7,854 bases of DNA from Acidobacteriota bacterium (GTDB lineage Bacteria > Acidobacteriota > Terriglobia > UBA7540). The notes under the pieces were generated by a model. It worked only from the letters and a program-made list of their open reading frames with translations, was not told where the DNA came from and made no database searches. Shown piece by piece: positions 7,101 through 7,854 of the stretch; positions within the stretch are counted from its first letter, which is position 1; each line of letters starts with the position of its first letter. Location of the stretch: assembly GCA_021789565.1 (NCBI GenBank), contig JAJYJL010000321.1:1-7854 (forward strand), written 5' to 3'. Both the position numbers and the translations under genes were made by a program.

Positions 7101-7625
7101 TCACTTCCTGGTTTCTTTTACAACTTCCGCGCCTGCAGCGCGCAACCGCTTTTCAAGCTCAGCCCGCGCCGCATCCGGCGGATTGGTCACGCCAATCAAA
7201 ATCTTACCGTTGCTGATTGCAGGGTCGTACAGCTTGCCTCCCCGCCAATCCGGGATCCGCGCTGTGATCAACAGCGTAACCAGGGTCGTCAGGATAGCTC
7301 CCAACATTGTCAGCTCATATGTAATGATCCCATTTGACCACTTCGTTACAAGAGGCATGCCCCCTGAAATCATCGGATAGCTCTCCTGGGTGAAAGCTGC
7401 GAATCCCCAGCCGCTGAGACCACCCAACAGGCCGCCCAGTGCGGCAATCCACGGCATCCGCGTCACGTTGTCACGCTTGCCAAAACCGTACTCCTCATAA
7501 GGCTCACCGGAAAGAACGGAGATGTCGCGGTCGCTGAAACCCATCTCACTCTCGGATTGCTTCAGCACATTCAGCGCCCGCTGGGCCGAATCGGGGTCGG
7601 GATAGAGTCCGTATATGGCGTTCAT
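7101..7625 (-). CDS. actD: ActD, DUF3341 membrane subunit of Alternative Complex III
   Basis: A 174-residue protein of the DUF3341 family. The N-terminal 55 residues form a small soluble domain (MNAIYGLYPDPDSAQRAL, then SDRDISVLSG). Two membrane helices follow at about 59-79 and 99-121. Between them is the family motif YPMISGGMPL (83-92), and the second helix starts with ITYELTMLGA (101-110), matching the FELTVL stretch of the family. A soluble C-terminal domain (131-174) carries ILIGV and an amphipathic helix. ActD helps anchor ACIII, a quinol oxidoreductase, in the membrane. I chose the ATG at 7625 because AAGAGGA lies 5 bases upstream and the protein begins as family members do; an in-frame TTG at 7643 would add six residues without a comparable site. 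It is 24 bases after actC. Confidence 0.88.
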   Translation of the reverse strand: MNAIYGLYPDPDSAQRALNVLKQSESEMGFSDRDISVLSGEPYEEYGFGKRDNVTRMPWIAALGGLLGGLSGWGFAAFTQESYPMISGGMPLVTKWSNGIITYELTMLGAILTTLVTLLITARIPDWRGGKLYDPAISNGKILIGVTNPPDAARAELEKRLRAAGAEVVKETRK

Positions 7626-7649
7626 CTCATTCCTCTTGGTCAATTCTGG

Positions 7650-7854
7650 TCAGCCCACCTGAGGCTGCTCCGCGACGGGTTCCTCCGAAGCCAGTGCAGG
7701 AGCTTCCGCCTTCTTCGCCAAGCCCAGCTTTAATTCCCAGATCGAGATGATCGGAAACACCCTGGAGAAGATCAAGTACAACAAACCCATGCCGGCAAAG
7801 GTCCCGACCGTGATAGTGATTTCCACCCAGCTCGGCCGGTAGGACCCGTAGTTG
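7650..7854 (-). CDS. actC: ActC, NrfD/PsrC-like quinol-binding subunit, C-terminal fragment (5' end outside window)
   Basis: The last 67 residues of a membrane protein reading off the right edge of the window. The fragment begins NYGSYRPSWVEITITVG, continues into a hydrophobic helix (about visible residues 12-30) with the FSRVFPIISIWE segment after it, and ends in an alanine/glutamate/proline-rich cytoplasmic tail. The PSWxEIxxTxG and FPxxSIWE patterns are characteristic of the last transmembrane helix of ACIII NrfD-like subunits. ActC is the polytopic subunit thought to bind quinol and possibly move protons. The assignment is strengthened by the actD and actE genes that follow. The fragment is short and the operon promoter is outside the window. 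Confidence 0.78.
   Translation of the reverse strand, partial: NYGSYRPSWVEITITVGTFAGMGLLYLIFSRVFPIISIWELKLGLAKKAEAPALASEEPVAEQPQVG

Noticed and set aside
7626..7643. An upstream TTG start for ActD adding six residues
   Set aside because: The ATG at 7625 has AAGAGGA 5 bases upstream and gives the expected DUF3341 N-terminus; the extension would run across that binding site.

Overview
The window looks like chromosomal DNA from a member of the Acidobacteriota (Solibacter/Bryobacter-like or a related soil lineage). This is an inference from three things: the C-terminal half of an Oar-like TonB-dependent receptor, a long exported TPR protein of the kind common in that phylum, and part of an Alternative Complex III (ACIII) operon. 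Base composition looks even, and I see no mobile element, tRNA, rRNA or CRISPR array.

Left part (1-6568, all + strand). A TonB-dependent outer-membrane receptor, truncated by the window edge, ends at a strong inverted repeat that resembles a terminator. A plausible promoter then precedes a 532-residue exported TPR protein. After a 198-base gap come two genes 86 bases apart, each encoding a protein with a twin-arginine (Tat) signal. The first resembles the DUF4832-type TIM-barrel/beta-sandwich putative glycoside hydrolases. The second is a different TIM-barrel-like protein with a CxCxxC cysteine cluster that recalls the zinc site of GH42 beta-galactosidases. Together they suggest an outer-membrane uptake and periplasmic processing locus for an unknown glycoside or polysaccharide. 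No regulator or sugar-kinase gene is visible.

Right part (6708-7854, all - strand). The tail of an ACIII operon converges on the left block: the C-terminus of ActC (NrfD/PsrC-like membrane subunit), ActD (DUF3341) and ActE (monoheme cytochrome c). Spacing is tight (24 and 15 bases) and each start has a good ribosome binding site. ACIII is a quinol:electron-acceptor oxidoreductase that replaces the bc1 complex. The operon ends after actE in this window, with no actF-like gene following.

The 139-base convergent gap (6569-6707) holds two inverted repeats, one a likely bidirectional terminator, and a ribosome-binding-site-like sequence with no start codon. The most interesting items are the tandem Tat-exported putative hydrolases, especially the cysteine-rich second one, and the architecture of the ACIII tail. 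None of the family assignments has been tested by a database search.
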